Source: Ascidia mentula (taxonomy: Eukaryota; Chordata; Ascidiacea; Phlebobranchia; Ascidiidae). Taken from it: 64,000 bases of DNA. The stretch is from NCBI GenBank assembly GCA_947561715.1, contig OX387205.1, positions 13,211,001-13,275,000 on the forward strand, in the 5' to 3' direction. Below the pieces are notes generated by a model. That model had not been told where the DNA came from and searched no databases. It saw nothing but the letters and a program-made list of their open reading frames with translations. This document shows positions 24,301 to 34,114 of this stretch, one piece after another. How positions within the stretch are numbered: position 1 is the stretch's first letter; every line of letters begins with the position of its first letter. Position numbers and translations under genes: made by a program.

Positions 24301-27300
24301 CAGGGATTCATGAGCCGGAACCACTTCTCAACAAAGCTGGTATTTCATCTCCTTTTCTTCATGTTTTCTTCGACTTTCAGCTTCTTTTGATTAAATTTTC
24401 CACCTACTTAGTAATAACTTTTTTGCGTAACATGATTACAACCTACATGAATTCCTCGCAGCAGGAAAATGAGTGAGCTAATGCTTACCTGTAAAATATC
24501 ACTATCTACCTTCTTCAGTCAGAACAATAATTTGTGGCTCAGCTTGATGCACAAAAAGTATTAAAGAGTTGCGTGGTTTCAAAGTTTAAGATGTCTGTAC
24601 AGAATGATAAATGTTTTTGCAACTTTTTCCATTTGTTTCAGGGTTCCATGGGACCACCTGGACCACCTGGAATCGGTAATAAGGTAGGTTTGTCACCATT
24701 TGGATGTTTAACAAAAACGACTCTATCGATCTACTTTTCCACTTTAATAAGATAATGTATTTCCAATAATGTAACACGGAAGGCTTCAATACTTTCTTGT
24801 ATAACCATAACTTATGCCTAATGCGACATTTTCAACTCTATAGGGTGAACCTGGAGAGGATGGTATCCCTGGCAAAGCTGGCCCACCAGGGCCCCCAGGC
24901 GTCTGCGAAGCAGCTAAAACGAAAATGCCAACAGGTTTGTGACATATTCTGACTCGATGTTTACCTCTCACAACTACACATAGTTTCAATTTTTGTTTAA
25001 TGGTCGCTTGTTTTGCTACAAGGCTTTATTTGTTTCTGCAGTTATTTCGAATTGGACTCCACTCAGAATTGCTATACTATTTAAATTATTCCTGCGTAAT
25101 TATATTTTAGCATTGACTGTTCAAAAATAGCCACCTGGAGCTCTTAAATACAAAAATAGTATTCACTTATTATCACTATTTTGACTTGGACTCCATTAGA
25201 ATCGATATATACTATATTTAAATTATCCATCATCCTGCTCCTATTTCAGCATTTACGGTATAAAAATAACCACCTAGAGCTCTCAAAAACAAAAATCGTA
25301 TTCACTTTAAAGCTCTGGACTTCAGAGTTGGTATATTCTTAGATTATTCCCTGGCGTTTGTCGATTAAAAATAGCCCTAGAGAGCTTTGCAAAATATAGA
25401 AAAATGGTATAATTCATCAGAAGGTGATATAATTCACCATGTCTGGCTGATGGTTAGCCTGATATGACATCGCTTCAGGCGAACGTGTCTTGCAGGCGCG
25501 AATCGCTTGTGGTTTTTCGTGGAAGATTTGAGATCTCCCGCTTCCAGTTTCCTCGTTTTGCTCTCGGCCAAACCCACAGCAATGTTAATTGGTCGAATGT
25601 TTGGCGTGTTTTTCGTCACCACGTATATTTTAACTTCGGCTATGTTTGAGGAAGTTGGCTTGTTTGTGTGTAATGAATACGCTTTTTTGAAATACAACCT
25701 GTTACTTTTTCCGACCTATTTATGCCGTTCGCGGTGGCCAACATATATATGCGAAAATATAACGATGTATTCTTGTGCAGATGACGAGGAATTGTACGCT
25801 GGTAGTGGTGAGGCACCAGTACAAAATGAAAAGGTTCTTTCACGTTCTGCAGTCGGCACACCTGGCCCAAGGGGTGAAGCAGGCCCAGTCGGTCCACACG
25901 TAAGTGTAAAATATTGGAAGAATCTGTTTAAAATGTCTTTTTTTGTAAAAAAACGTTACATATATCAGAACTTTTTGATTCTTTATTGATTCAAGAATTA
26001 TATTCGTAAAATATTAACGATTTGCCTTTGGAAACACTTTAGGGCCCTGCTGGACCCGTAGGACCACCTGGACCGAGAGGAAACGACGGCACTTCGGTAC
26101 GTTTAATGTGACAAACTGTACTTATCCGTGTCTTTTCTTGACTTTCTATCATTTCTTGTTAGTTAAACAACTTATCGTTGACAAATGCATTACTTGAACC
26201 ATCGATTTTATGCTGCCTCTTTTGCGTGTAGGGTCACCAAGGTGTACAAGGTCGTCAAGGTGAACGTGGACCAGCAGGAATTCAAGGACCAGCGGTAGGC
26301 AATAAAAATTCTTTGTGAAATTTCATACAGGTTTTCACCGTTTCCGTTTATTTCTGTAGGGCTCAGACGGCAAACCAGGACCTGCGGGACCAGAGGTAAT
26401 GCATTTATCAAATACTTAATTTGAATAGAACCAAAGTGTAGCATACGTTGCAATACACCACTGACATGCAGTGTCACATTGCATTTGGGACCACCCACAA
26501 ATTCAAGAGTCGCATTACATTGTTAAGTACATGCCTCAGGCCGGCTCTTGTTTTGGGCCGAAACCACACGAGTTTTTGATCTATTTTCTTTGTTCGAGTC
26601 ATCCACACACTTAAGCAAGAGTTCCATGAAATATTAATGGACCACATTCTCTCTTAAAGCGCCGACTATAACTGGAATTTTAATGTCCAGTCCATTAAGA
26701 TTAAGTCGTGTATTATAACATGCTCAAGATGTGGCGTAAGGGCAATGTTATGTCTACATACCCATACTTTCCCTTTTAGCAATAAAGTCATTGCTTAGGT
26801 CGCACACTGGGGATTTCTCTATCTCCAACTTACCAACTATATGTTATTTACTGTAGGGAGCACGAGGAATTGATGGAATCAATGGACAACCGGGAGCACC
26901 TGGTGAGCCAGGAGCAGATGGATCACCCGGCCCACAAGTGAGTTTCACATTTGCTACAAGATGAGTAACAAAAATACAGTCAAACTAGCCTTGCAGCAGG
27001 AACGTACCTCACTGTGTCTCAAATTATTATTACTATTAAATAGAGCCAATAATGTTTTTTATAGTGAGCTGCAAACACTATAAAAAACATTTACGAAGTA
27101 ATAAACCTGATCAGTGTATCTATGTTGTGACTTCCAACTAAACAGCCAAGCAAGACTTATGGTCCTTGTGTAATGTTTCTTAACACAGCAATTTGCAATA
27201 AGCGGACATTCTGAAAACCCCAAAATAGCCGTTGATAATTGTCTAATTATCTGAATCAGAGGTAACTAATAACTTTTCTGTTGCAGGGTCCAGAAGGACC

Positions 27301-30300
27301 AGCAGGACCAGCTGGCGTCGGTAGCAAGGTATGTGTTTCAAAGTTCTTAATTTTAACTTTTCCACTACGTAAAGATTATTAATCACTTGCTTTTATTCAG
27401 GGTGAAAAGGGAGATTCTGGTATTGGCATCGAAGGTCCACAAGGCCCCGAAGGTCCCCAAGGTCCACCTGGACCGCCAGGGCCACCGGGCGTAGGAGGTA
27501 CAGGTGATGTCGAAAGACTCCAAGCGTCAGATAAGGTTTGTGGATATGAGTATCGTATGTAGCTCCTTTAATTTCCAATTTGTTTTTATTAAAACAATAA
27601 TTTAATCTGGTGACTCAAATTTGCAGACACCTGGTTTTTGGTGTTGATTCCATTTCAGTATCCTGGCTGCTTTGCATTTACCAGATTTAATTTGTGTTGT
27701 TCTTTCAGGGTCAAAAGGGTGAACCTGGTTCTATTATCAATCCAGATGGCAGTATTATGTCTGCGGAAGGAATGCAGGTACAAATATTACCAATAACCAT
27801 ATGGCGTTTGTGTTGTGTCAGAAATTGTTCAGTGAACTATAGGAAATTGTAAAACATTTATTAATTTTATTTAACGTGGGCGCGTGACTGGATAGCCTGT
27901 TTGGTTTTTCCGGTAATTTGATTTTGTAATTTGAGATGGCGCGAAAGAAAATTATTTGATAAAAATACAAAAATATACATATATACGAACACGTATTACA
28001 AAGTAAACGTAGCTAAGACAGTTTCGCGTGACGCTGAAATTTACTTCCAGGGCGAACAAGGAATGAAAGGTGACATGGGAATGCCTGGACGTCGGGTAAG
28101 TAAAGGCCATGTGCCGCTATATACAATTTGATCATGATATATTGTGGCGTAAAGTGTGAAAAATCCCTAATGTTGAATTGCTCGCGAGGTTTTTGTTGCG
28201 TTGAAAGAGTTTCTGACAAAACAAAGAAAAAGTAAATAAACTTGGATTTGACGAATCGTCTCCGCTCGCTTGAATGTCAATAGCGGGTTTTTAATGCTCA
28301 CGTTTTGTGTGCGCAGGGGCCCGCTGGCAAAAACGGAGTGCCAGGATCTCAAGGTCTGCAAGGCCCGCCTGGCCCACCGGTATGTCACTGAAGTTTGATT
28401 TATATGTTGTAAAACTTCATTTGGAAAATAGTGTAATGGTACAAAATCTGTTTTGGTTGTTTTGTCTGTGGCGTTTTGGATTTATTGTAACGATTTTTAT
28501 TTGCGTGCAGGGTGCAGGTGCTTCCGGCGGACTTTTCTCAGGTAAACTTGAATTTTTTTGTTCGTGTTTTCCAGCGCCGTTTCAAGCCAAATACATAAAA
28601 TGTTTTTTCATGTTACGTCATGACAATATTCTAATATCTATCAAGAAATAACATTTCGAATCTAATATGTTATTGCAGCAACCAATAATATTTTGTTTCA
28701 TATTTCTTAACCTGTTTCTTTTTATTGCAGGATCAAAGGCAAGTACCAACTCATTCACAATCATGCATCAACTTTGTTCATGAATTCGTTGTACAAAACA
28801 TTTGCTCTGCTATGATTTTCATAGTAGCTCTGTCTTTTCCATTCCCACCCAATTCGTTACTATTCGGCTAGAAATAAAAATCCACTTACTTTTTCCCGAA
28901 ACTTGACGATAAATAAATAGAAATAACAAATATTTAAATAGAAATAATAAATGTAAATAAAAATAATAAATGTAAATAAAAATAATAAATTTTAAATAGA
29001 AATAATAAATTTTGAATAAAACATAATAAATTTAAATCAAAAAATAATAAATTTTCAATAAAACATAATAAATTTGAATCAAAAATAATAAATTTTACAC
29101 TTCTATTTTCAGGGTGAAATGGGTGCTCCTGGACCACGTGGTCACCGCGGGGCTGGCGGAACGCCTGGAGCCAACGGTGTGCCTGGAAGTCAAGTACGTG
29201 TATTGTATTAAATATCGTGTGTCATCTAGCTTGTTATAAGATTGTCATAAAAAAGCTGTTTTATGTATTTGTAATATTTGTTTCCTCCCAAAATGAGACT
29301 TGTTATGGATGTCGTATTTCCTTTGTTTTATATTTGTTTGTTAGATATGTAAAAAAGTCGTTTGATTTTTTTATTTTAAACCTGTGTTGGTTTACAGGGA
29401 CCACCTGGGCCTCCTGGGCCACAAGGCCACCCAGGGCCTGCTGGAAAAGACGGCAAAAACGGTCATTCCGGCCAGAGATCTGTCGGTAAGTGTCTTGGGT
29501 TCTTAAATATTTAGCAAATTGTTTAAATTTAACCCTACTATCTATGTAGATGGTGATGCGCCTGTGATGATGTCCACATACCCAGACGAACGATATTTGG
29601 TGCAAGCATTCAACGTGAGTAACTTTGTTTGTATTTGTCAGCATCAATATTGAGTAATCAGGTTCAAATGTTTTTATGTAGCAATTCTTACCCACACACT
29701 AGCAATGACTTAATCATTTATCCTCCCCACTTTCAAAGCTGAAACTATATCCGTATTATTAACTGTTGCCATTGCTTGCAGTCGGTGCCATCCGGAACAT
29801 TTTCGTTTATTGAAAATCGTGAAGAGGTTTACGTCAAAACGTCCGTTGGGTGGCGCAAGGTCATGTTGGGCGATCCGCTAGATGTCCCAGTTTCCAGACC
29901 TGTAAGTTTTCTTACAAAAACGTAATATTGCTGTGATTTAACCGTGAAGTACAATGTAAACAAACTAGTGCCCACACTTAAATCTTGGTCATATAATAAT
30001 TGTTTGATGATGTGTTTGTACAACTTGTGCAACGTCAAGAAAGCTTTCATAAAATCATTATTACAACGACTTCGTATCAAGTCAATAAGTAGTTAGTTAG
30101 CTACAGTGTTTAACACCTTTATCTACCCTTTGTAGAGACCAATCTCAACCAGAGCACCACCACCGCCAACTACTACCACACCACCACCAACTACTACTAC
30201 CACACCACAAACCACCACCGCAGAAGCACCTCTTATCCGCACACCAGATGCGCCTCCAGTGCAGCCAGTGTCGTCGCGACAGCTCCATATGATTGCACTC

Positions 30301-31624
30301 AACTTCCCCATGCGTGGTAACATGCATGGTATTGTGGGAGCCGATCGCTTGTGTTTCAACCAGGCCAAAGAGGCCGGCCTCGCTGGCACATACAGGTGAG
30401 CGTTTTTATTTTCTCGTTGGTTGCGTAAGTTGCGAAAATTGGGCATGGATTATAGAATGGGCGGTAAGGCGATAAATACTGCTGGTAGTGGGGAACATTG
30501 AGGTTTGGATTGTAACCGGCAGCCTAGGGAAAATTTCTGAATTCGCCCCTGAAATTAGATGACATCAGTTTTGTAGCCTAATATTGTAGGGTTTGTCAGT
30601 TCTCTATTGTTTATCTCATTCGAAAGTAACGTTCATTCAACCAGACATTTTAAATTTTTATATTTAATCTATAACAAATACCACACTTTCTTCTTCAGAG
30701 CGTTCCTGTCTTCTGTTGATCAGAACATTAGGACGATTGTGAGGAGAGCTGATAGGAATGACATCCCTGTTGTCAACTCGCGGGTAAACAATCTGTTGCT
30801 TTTTTAAACAAGTCAGTTATCATTTGTAAACTTTCCGTTGTGCTGAAAGTTAGCTAAAAATCCAACGGCTGTTGCGTCCCAAATAGTTATCAGAAACTTA
30901 ACTTTAGTAAATTTATTCACTTATTTAAGAAATATCACCGAGAATGCGAAAACACAATGTTTAATTTTTTTTATGTAAATTCAATCGTTTCGGTGACAAT
31001 TTTCTTTTACTTTCAACCCTAACGTCACGTTGAACTTTTGTAGGGCGAGATGCTTTTCCCGTCGTGGAATTCTATCTTTGAAGGTTCCAGAATAGACGCC
31101 TCTAAGATTTACTCTTTTGAGGACCGGCAAGTTATGTATGATGCAAGATGGTAAGTTCTCAAATGAGGTTACTTGGGGCCAGAAAATACTGCATTTTATC
31201 AATAAACACAGTTGGAAAATTAACTTGTTTTATTATTTGTTCACTTTTTGGACGAAAATTTAAGGAGAATCTGTTTCTGATAGCGTTACAATGTGAACAA
31301 ACATAAGCGTAGAAAAGTTTGAGACACGTCAAATTTATGTTATCTAGCACTTAGTTTAATTCCCGCAATTGTTTTTTCAAATCGTTTTGTGTTTTTTTGT
31401 GCAGGCCGCTCAAGATGGTATGGCATGGATCACAGGAGAATGGCGAGTTGAACCAAATGCACTACTGCGCTTCTTGGTATATCGACTTCCCCGCAGTAAC
31501 CGGAGCAGCCTCCCCTCTCGAAATTGGCAGCTTGCTGGCACAGCATCCGTACAACTGCGAGTCAAGCTTCGTGTTGCTCTGCGTCGAAAACAGTAGTTGG
31601 AGGCTTGGTTACCGCAAGAGATGA
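230..31624 (+). CDS. COL15A1/COL18A1: Multiplexin collagen (type XV/XVIII-like) with C-terminal endostatin, complete, 40 exons
   Basis: Secreted basement-membrane collagen. I joined exons 230-311, 14147-14419, 15350-15472, 15936-16156, 17815-17997, 18182-18550, 18742-18799, 18905-18946, 20089-20186, 20327-20353, 20420-20494, 21729-21755, 22349-22447, 22829-22903, 23111-23146, 23312-23479, 23772-23834, 24169-24339, 24642-24683, 24844-24934, 25781-25899, 26043-26096, 26232-26294, 26360-26395, 26857-26937, 27287-27328, 27401-27535, 27709-27777, 28051-28095, 28317-28379, 28511-28541, 28731-28738, 29113-29193, 29398-29485, 29550-29614, 29782-29901, 30136-30395, 30699-30783, 31044-31150, 31405-31624. 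Phases agree at every junction and the total is 4095 nt (1364 residues). Order by residue: signal peptide 1-20, six-Cys module 28-118, TSPN about 119-315, acidic Thr-rich region 318-436, interrupted Gly-X-Y 437-1079, trimerization domain 1080-1141, hinge 1142-1189, endostatin 1190-1364. An RGD lies near residue 649. TSPN plus trimerization domain plus endostatin is diagnostic of the XV/XVIII family; which paralogue cannot be decided, and an invertebrate may have only one. Exons 2 and 18 are the least certain. Confidence 0.93.
312..14146 (+). other. Collagen intron 1, 13.8 kb, no supported gene
   Basis: This intron runs from gtgagt after the signal-peptide exon to the gtacag before the six-cysteine exon. 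It is far longer than any other intron in the gene (about 50 to 1700 bases). Several open frames of 60 to 173 codons occur on both strands, but none has convincing splice sites plus a recognisable protein, and many overlap each other on opposite strands. I see no transposon ends and no long repeat. Two back-to-back inverted repeats near 13.4-13.5 kb are listed separately. Length and position fit an enhancer-bearing first intron, which is inference. Confidence 0.7.
13433..13521. promoter_or_regulatory. Two adjacent perfect inverted repeats in intron 1
   Basis: ATGCATAAT at 13433-13441 is matched by its exact reverse complement at 13456-13464 (9-bp arms). GCGCATATTC at 13496-13505 is matched by its reverse complement at 13512-13521 (10-bp arms, 6-nt loop). 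The first arms resemble POU/octamer-type ATGCA-AT sites. A cis-regulatory role is only a guess from the repeated dyads. Confidence 0.3.
14147..14419 (+). CDS. Collagen exon 2: six-cysteine module, RGM N-terminal-domain-like
   Basis: The exon lies between tgtacag and gtttcc and is 273 nt, symmetric in phase 1-1. It therefore fits exactly between exon 1 (ends phase 1) and exon 3 (starts phase 1). It encodes residues 28-118: an NLT glycosylation sequon, a Thr-rich lead, then cysteines at 50, 55, 73, 82, 90 and 113 (C-x4-C-x17-C-x8-C-x7-C-x22-C). A Cys-Arg-Ala-Leu motif begins at the third cysteine. This spacing and motif recall the N-terminal domain of repulsive guidance molecules. It is not the ten-cysteine frizzled domain of long collagen XVIII. 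The exon is well supported by frame, splice sites and GC-rich codons; the RGM relationship is a spacing-based inference. It could also be a GDNF-receptor-like or lineage-specific module. Confidence 0.75.
14481..14520. repeat. CTGT/TG microsatellite in intron 2
   Basis: A simple repeat of ctgt units grading through tttg into (gt)n and a T run, just downstream of the six-cysteine exon. Confidence 0.85.
15350..18238 (+). CDS. Collagen exons 3-6: TSPN / laminin-G-like domain
   Basis: Exons 15350-15472, 15936-16156, 17815-17997 and the start of 18182-18550 encode residues about 119-313. Family hallmarks are a [11 protein letters not shown] stretch, [15 protein letters not shown], a Cys pair (GGFLFEV region and RICPLK), WHR/LAF-type strands around VRLAFEV, a buried-strand Cys (FFDCS), and the closing [10 protein letters not shown]...GYC strand that ends TSPN domains. 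In multiplexins this domain sits at the N-terminus of the collagen region and binds matrix partners. Exon phases are 1-1, 1-0, 0-0 and 0. Confidence 0.9.
18239..18799 (+). CDS. Collagen exons 6-7: acidic Thr-rich non-collagenous region with Ser-Gly sites
   Basis: The rest of exon 6 (to 18550) and exon 7 (18742-18799) encode about 118 residues rich in Glu/Asp, Thr and Ala. The stretch includes [13 protein letters not shown], in which two Ser-Gly dipeptides lie next to acidic residues, a usual setting for glycosaminoglycan attachment. Runs of Thr fit mucin-type O-glycosylation. Collagens XV and XVIII are known chondroitin and heparan sulfate proteoglycans, so this could be the homologous modified region. 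A short Val/Glu/Lys stretch ([13 protein letters not shown]) precedes the first Gly-X-Y triplet. Confidence 0.85.
18905..29485 (+). CDS. Collagen exons 8-34: interrupted triple-helix region
   Basis: Twenty-seven exons encode Gly-X-Y triplets with repeated short interruptions, the multiplexin pattern. Most start with a full Gly codon in phase 0, and many are multiples of 9 nt (27, 36, 45, 54, 63, 81, 99, 135). Interruptions include [12 protein letters not shown] (23111-23146), a 57-residue insert (24169-24339), [24 protein letters not shown] across 24844-25899 (a further acidic Ser-Gly site), VERLQASDK, and the microexon region near 28.5-28.7 kb. An RGD lies at the end of the 23312-23479 exon. 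Confidence 0.92.
22349..22447 (+). CDS. Collagen exon 13 with seven Gly-Glu-Asp triplets
   Basis: After three ordinary triplets, the 9-nt unit encoding Gly-Glu-Asp is repeated seven times in a row (22376-22438), then Gly-Thr-Lys. It is both a coding tandem repeat and a strongly acidic stretch of triple helix. Synonymous changes (gaa/gag, gac/gat, ggt/gga) between units show the protein repeat has been kept or is not brand new. Confidence 0.9.
24169..24339 (+). CDS. Collagen exon 18: 57-residue non-collagenous insert
   Basis: The exon lies between a pyrimidine-rich cttctcag and gtattt; it is 171 nt in phase 0-0 and open throughout. It begins with Pro instead of Gly and has no Gly-X-Y pattern. 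The product is Gly/Ser/Asn/Leu-rich with several basic residues. Both neighbours are phase 0, so it can be skipped without a frameshift. I recognise no domain. Support comes from the splice sites and the in-frame opening only. Confidence 0.65.
25052..25403. repeat. Three diverged tandem copies of a ~130-bp unit in a collagen intron
   Basis: The unit starts at a 'ttggactccA' motif (25052, 25186, about 25315). It carries a tata/ttaaatta block, then an aaaaatagccacct-gagctct block and attcactt. Copies are only partly identical, so the duplication is old. Confidence 0.7.
27051..27091. repeat. Perfect 16-bp inverted repeat with 9-nt loop
   Basis: AATGTTTTTTATAGTG (27051-27066) is followed by a 9-nt loop and its exact reverse complement (27076-27091), inside the collagen intron 26938-27286. 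It is a strong potential hairpin and could be a MITE remnant or a small-RNA precursor; no target-site duplication was recognised. Confidence 0.8.
28731..28738 (+). CDS. Collagen exon 32: 8-nt microexon with GC donor
   Basis: Exon 31 (28511-28541, 31 nt) ends in phase 1 and exon 33 (29113) starts in phase 0, so 8 nt are missing between them. The sequence tttattgcag at 28721-28730 is followed by GATCAAAG and then gcaagt, a good GC-type donor. Including these 8 nt restores the frame and gives Gly-Ser-Lys before the next Gly-Glu-Met. No GT donor nearby gives the same result. Confidence 0.8.
28872..29097 (+). repeat. AT-rich tandem repeat loaded with AATAAA hexamers, collagen intron 32
   Basis: Short units of the type aaataaaaataataaatgt, then a roughly 54-bp unit containing ataataaattt and caataaaacat, are repeated in tandem. 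I count about 14 AATAAA hexamers on the coding strand in roughly 225 bases, all inside the GC-AG intron 28739-29112. They could act as intronic polyadenylation signals; see the findings. Confidence 0.85.
29550..29901 (+). CDS. Collagen exons 35-36: trimerization (NC) domain
   Basis: Exons 29550-29614 and 29782-29901 encode residues about 1080-1141. They contain the multiplexin trimerization pattern: a strand ending YLVQAFN, a [19 protein letters not shown] stretch, and [11 protein letters not shown]. In collagens XV and XVIII this small alpha/beta domain nucleates assembly of the three chains just C-terminal to the triple helix. Confidence 0.9.
30136..30279 (+). CDS. Collagen exon 37 first part: Thr/Pro-rich hinge
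   Basis: About 48 residues of mixed Thr and Pro runs ([16 protein letters not shown]) followed by an Ala/Pro-rich stretch to SSRQL. In collagen XVIII the protease-sensitive hinge between trimerization domain and endostatin is where endostatin is released. Thr runs fit O-glycosylation. The DNA is a (ccaccaact)-like low-complexity tract. Confidence 0.85.
30280..31624 (+). CDS. Collagen exons 37-40: endostatin domain and stop
   Basis: The rest of 30136-30395 plus 30699-30783, 31044-31150 and 31405-31624 encode about 175 residues that match endostatin from HMIALNFP to the stop TGA at 31622-31624. Seen: [28 protein letters not shown] (the heparin-binding Arg pair), [14 protein letters not shown], and four cysteines (LCF, YCASW, NCES, LLCVEN) in the places that form the two disulfides. 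The N-terminal zinc site is incomplete: the third histidine (HMIAL) is there, but the two histidines eight and ten residues before it are replaced. Confidence 0.95.
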
Positions 31625-34114
31625 ACAGGAAACAAACCAGCAACCGGCCCTGCGTCATACATCAGTTGAAAGAACACTTTGAAGGACACTACACGAGGTC
31701 CAACTTCTTTAAAAAATTTTCTTGTTTTCTTTATTTTCCTGGGACATCGGAAGGTGCCAATAATCCGGCATCCACTCACACATACACGCTTAAGACTCCT
31801 CTTGATTTTTTATTGTTTTACCGCCTCTGCCCTAGTGCTTTTTACCGGTTGGCGTTGCCTCGTTTTTTCCATTGTAGTTTTGCTTTTTAAACCTTGGACG
31901 CATCCTATCCGCTGGGTACGTTCCATATTAACGCTCAGTTTCTGTTGCCAAAAATGCGTTTTCGCGCGTCTTTTAGCTTTCACAACGCTTCAATACATTT
32001 GGGAACATCGCACTTTTTTTTTCTCTGTACATTTGAGCATTACCAAATATTTGTCTTTTTTTACTAAAAACTTTAGCAAAACAATTCTCGCACCTATATT
32101 TTACCCCTCAGTATCATCGTTACACCACCAAGCAATGTTTCAAGCTTTCGAGAAAAATAAATTCTCGTGTTTAATTTATCGTCTTTTAACTCTCGCTTCT
32201 GTATGTGCTTAGGCTGAATTTCGCCCCGCATCTTTTATGACGAACGAGCGCGCGGTGTCGCTATAGCGCACTGCTTTTTATTAACCTTCAGTATTACGAA
32301 AGTTTTGTGTTACCTGTCAGCGCGCGAGCGTTCTGTGATGGCGTTGGTCGACAAGTTGCATGACCTGAACAGAAAAACCACAAGCAAAAAAATGTTAAAA
32401 TAATGACGTAAATCTCTGCGCCAAATTCGTGAAAATATCGTAGCTCTTTTATTTATCTGACGTTTGTCGCCTTTGCGTCGCTTGTCGCGCGTCGCGTGTA
32501 TCCACCGATGTTGCGTTGAATTTTACAGCATATCCCATTTGTTTTGTTGTATTTAGCAAAGTTTTTCGGCCCATGGCAATTCGGAAGAGTGCCATAATGT
32601 TGTTGTTAGTATTGTATTGAGCAAAAGCCTAATCCATTTGTTTTTCGGCTTGCTTGTCGCTCTGTTGTGCAAATACCAGCTTCAACTGTGCGAAGATGAA
32701 TGGAATTCTAACACTCCCTGCCTTGAAACTTACTCATTCTCGATGCGTTTCCCTTCAGTGTCTCAAAGTTATTGCTCAAGAAATTTCATCACTCCACAAA
32801 CAGTCCTCAATAACCATTACATTCACATATTCTGCGCTGTTAATAATAATGCTTGCGCCGCCCCGTTGTTCTAGTGTCCGTGATTATCTGAATCCCGAGT
32901 ACACGATAAATGTTGGTTTCATGAAAAACACTTTGTTGATGCTTGTAAGAAAAATTATGAGAAAGCAGTTAGCACAGTTCATACCTATATACAGTAGTGA
33001 GATTCATTCGGTTCGCACTGGTTCTTGGAATTTAATGACATACGCGCACCGTATGTAGGCTATAGGTATATGTTTCACCTCGAGCAATGTATTCCAGCGG
33101 CTTCTATGTCAGGCTGGTTAAAGAACCGAAGGTAAGGTATGCTAATGTATTTCAATCCCACCACTATACCAATATACCGTGTAATATTCACTTTGTAGTA
33201 CTGTTTGATAGACACACAGTTTATAGTTATTGCATAATTTTGTTTTCCCTTATTTTTACGACAACAAAATAGCAAAACAAATTTACTGCAAATTTTTGGT
33301 TTCAATACTGTAGATGAAAATGAGCAACTTACCTCTGTTGTTGTAGATTACAATCGGCAATTCGTAAATAAAACTTTCAAAAGTGTCTTTTTAGCAATCA
33401 AACCAAGGAATTTAACCAACTTGCTTCTTAACATCCTACTTGTTATTTTGCCAGTAATTATTAATTAGGGGAATGGGAAACACAATTACTTTTTGTTAAA
33501 TTAGTATTTAAAGCAAAATACCAGATACGAGGAACACGCGTTTGGATCTGTCGAAAATTGTACATAATTTACAATGCTAGCGTCTGTTTACATCTAAAAT
33601 TCTACATCTACTGTTTTGCGTTTTAATGCGCATCTCGGTAGTCACTCCCCAATAAAAAATAATTACGCTTGTAGCCAATCGTTATGATCTTTGTGGTATC
33701 AGCTGATCGTTCATCGATTGTTGCGTCACAAGTGCTTTGATTGTTCAGAGAAAGGTTTCTTGTAATTTTTACGAGCGTTACGACATTATCACGTGTCCAC
33801 AGAAATTCAGTTTAAAATCGATATTAGTGTTAACTATTTTTGACTAGTACTGTGCTTTTGTGAATAACTAGCTGTAAATTTTAACAAACTTTTGATCACA
33901 AATTACATCAGGCTAATTTAGTCCCAGGCTAATTTATTGATTTGGCATTGTTGTGCATAATGGCTACAGTGCACCAAACTATAGAATAAGTATGAACTGA
34001 AACCTTTCAAAACATATGTCAGTGGTGTAAATCAATAAATGTGACAGGTATTTAATCAAGCCTTTGTCGATTTCATAGTGAGCGAAGAAAACCTGATACA
34101 TTTTTATAATCAAA
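31625..34114. other. Collagen 3' UTR and intergenic region
   Basis: About 530 bases of probable 3' UTR are followed by AT-rich DNA up to the CACFD1 start codon. Open frames of up to 177 codons are present but have no splice context, no recognisable product and biased T-rich composition. Nothing else was recognised. Confidence 0.6.
32156..32161 (+). terminator. Candidate collagen polyadenylation signal
   Basis: The first AATAAA downstream of the collagen stop, about 530 nt into the 3' flank and preceded by T-rich sequence. The cleavage site itself cannot be seen. Confidence 0.5.
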
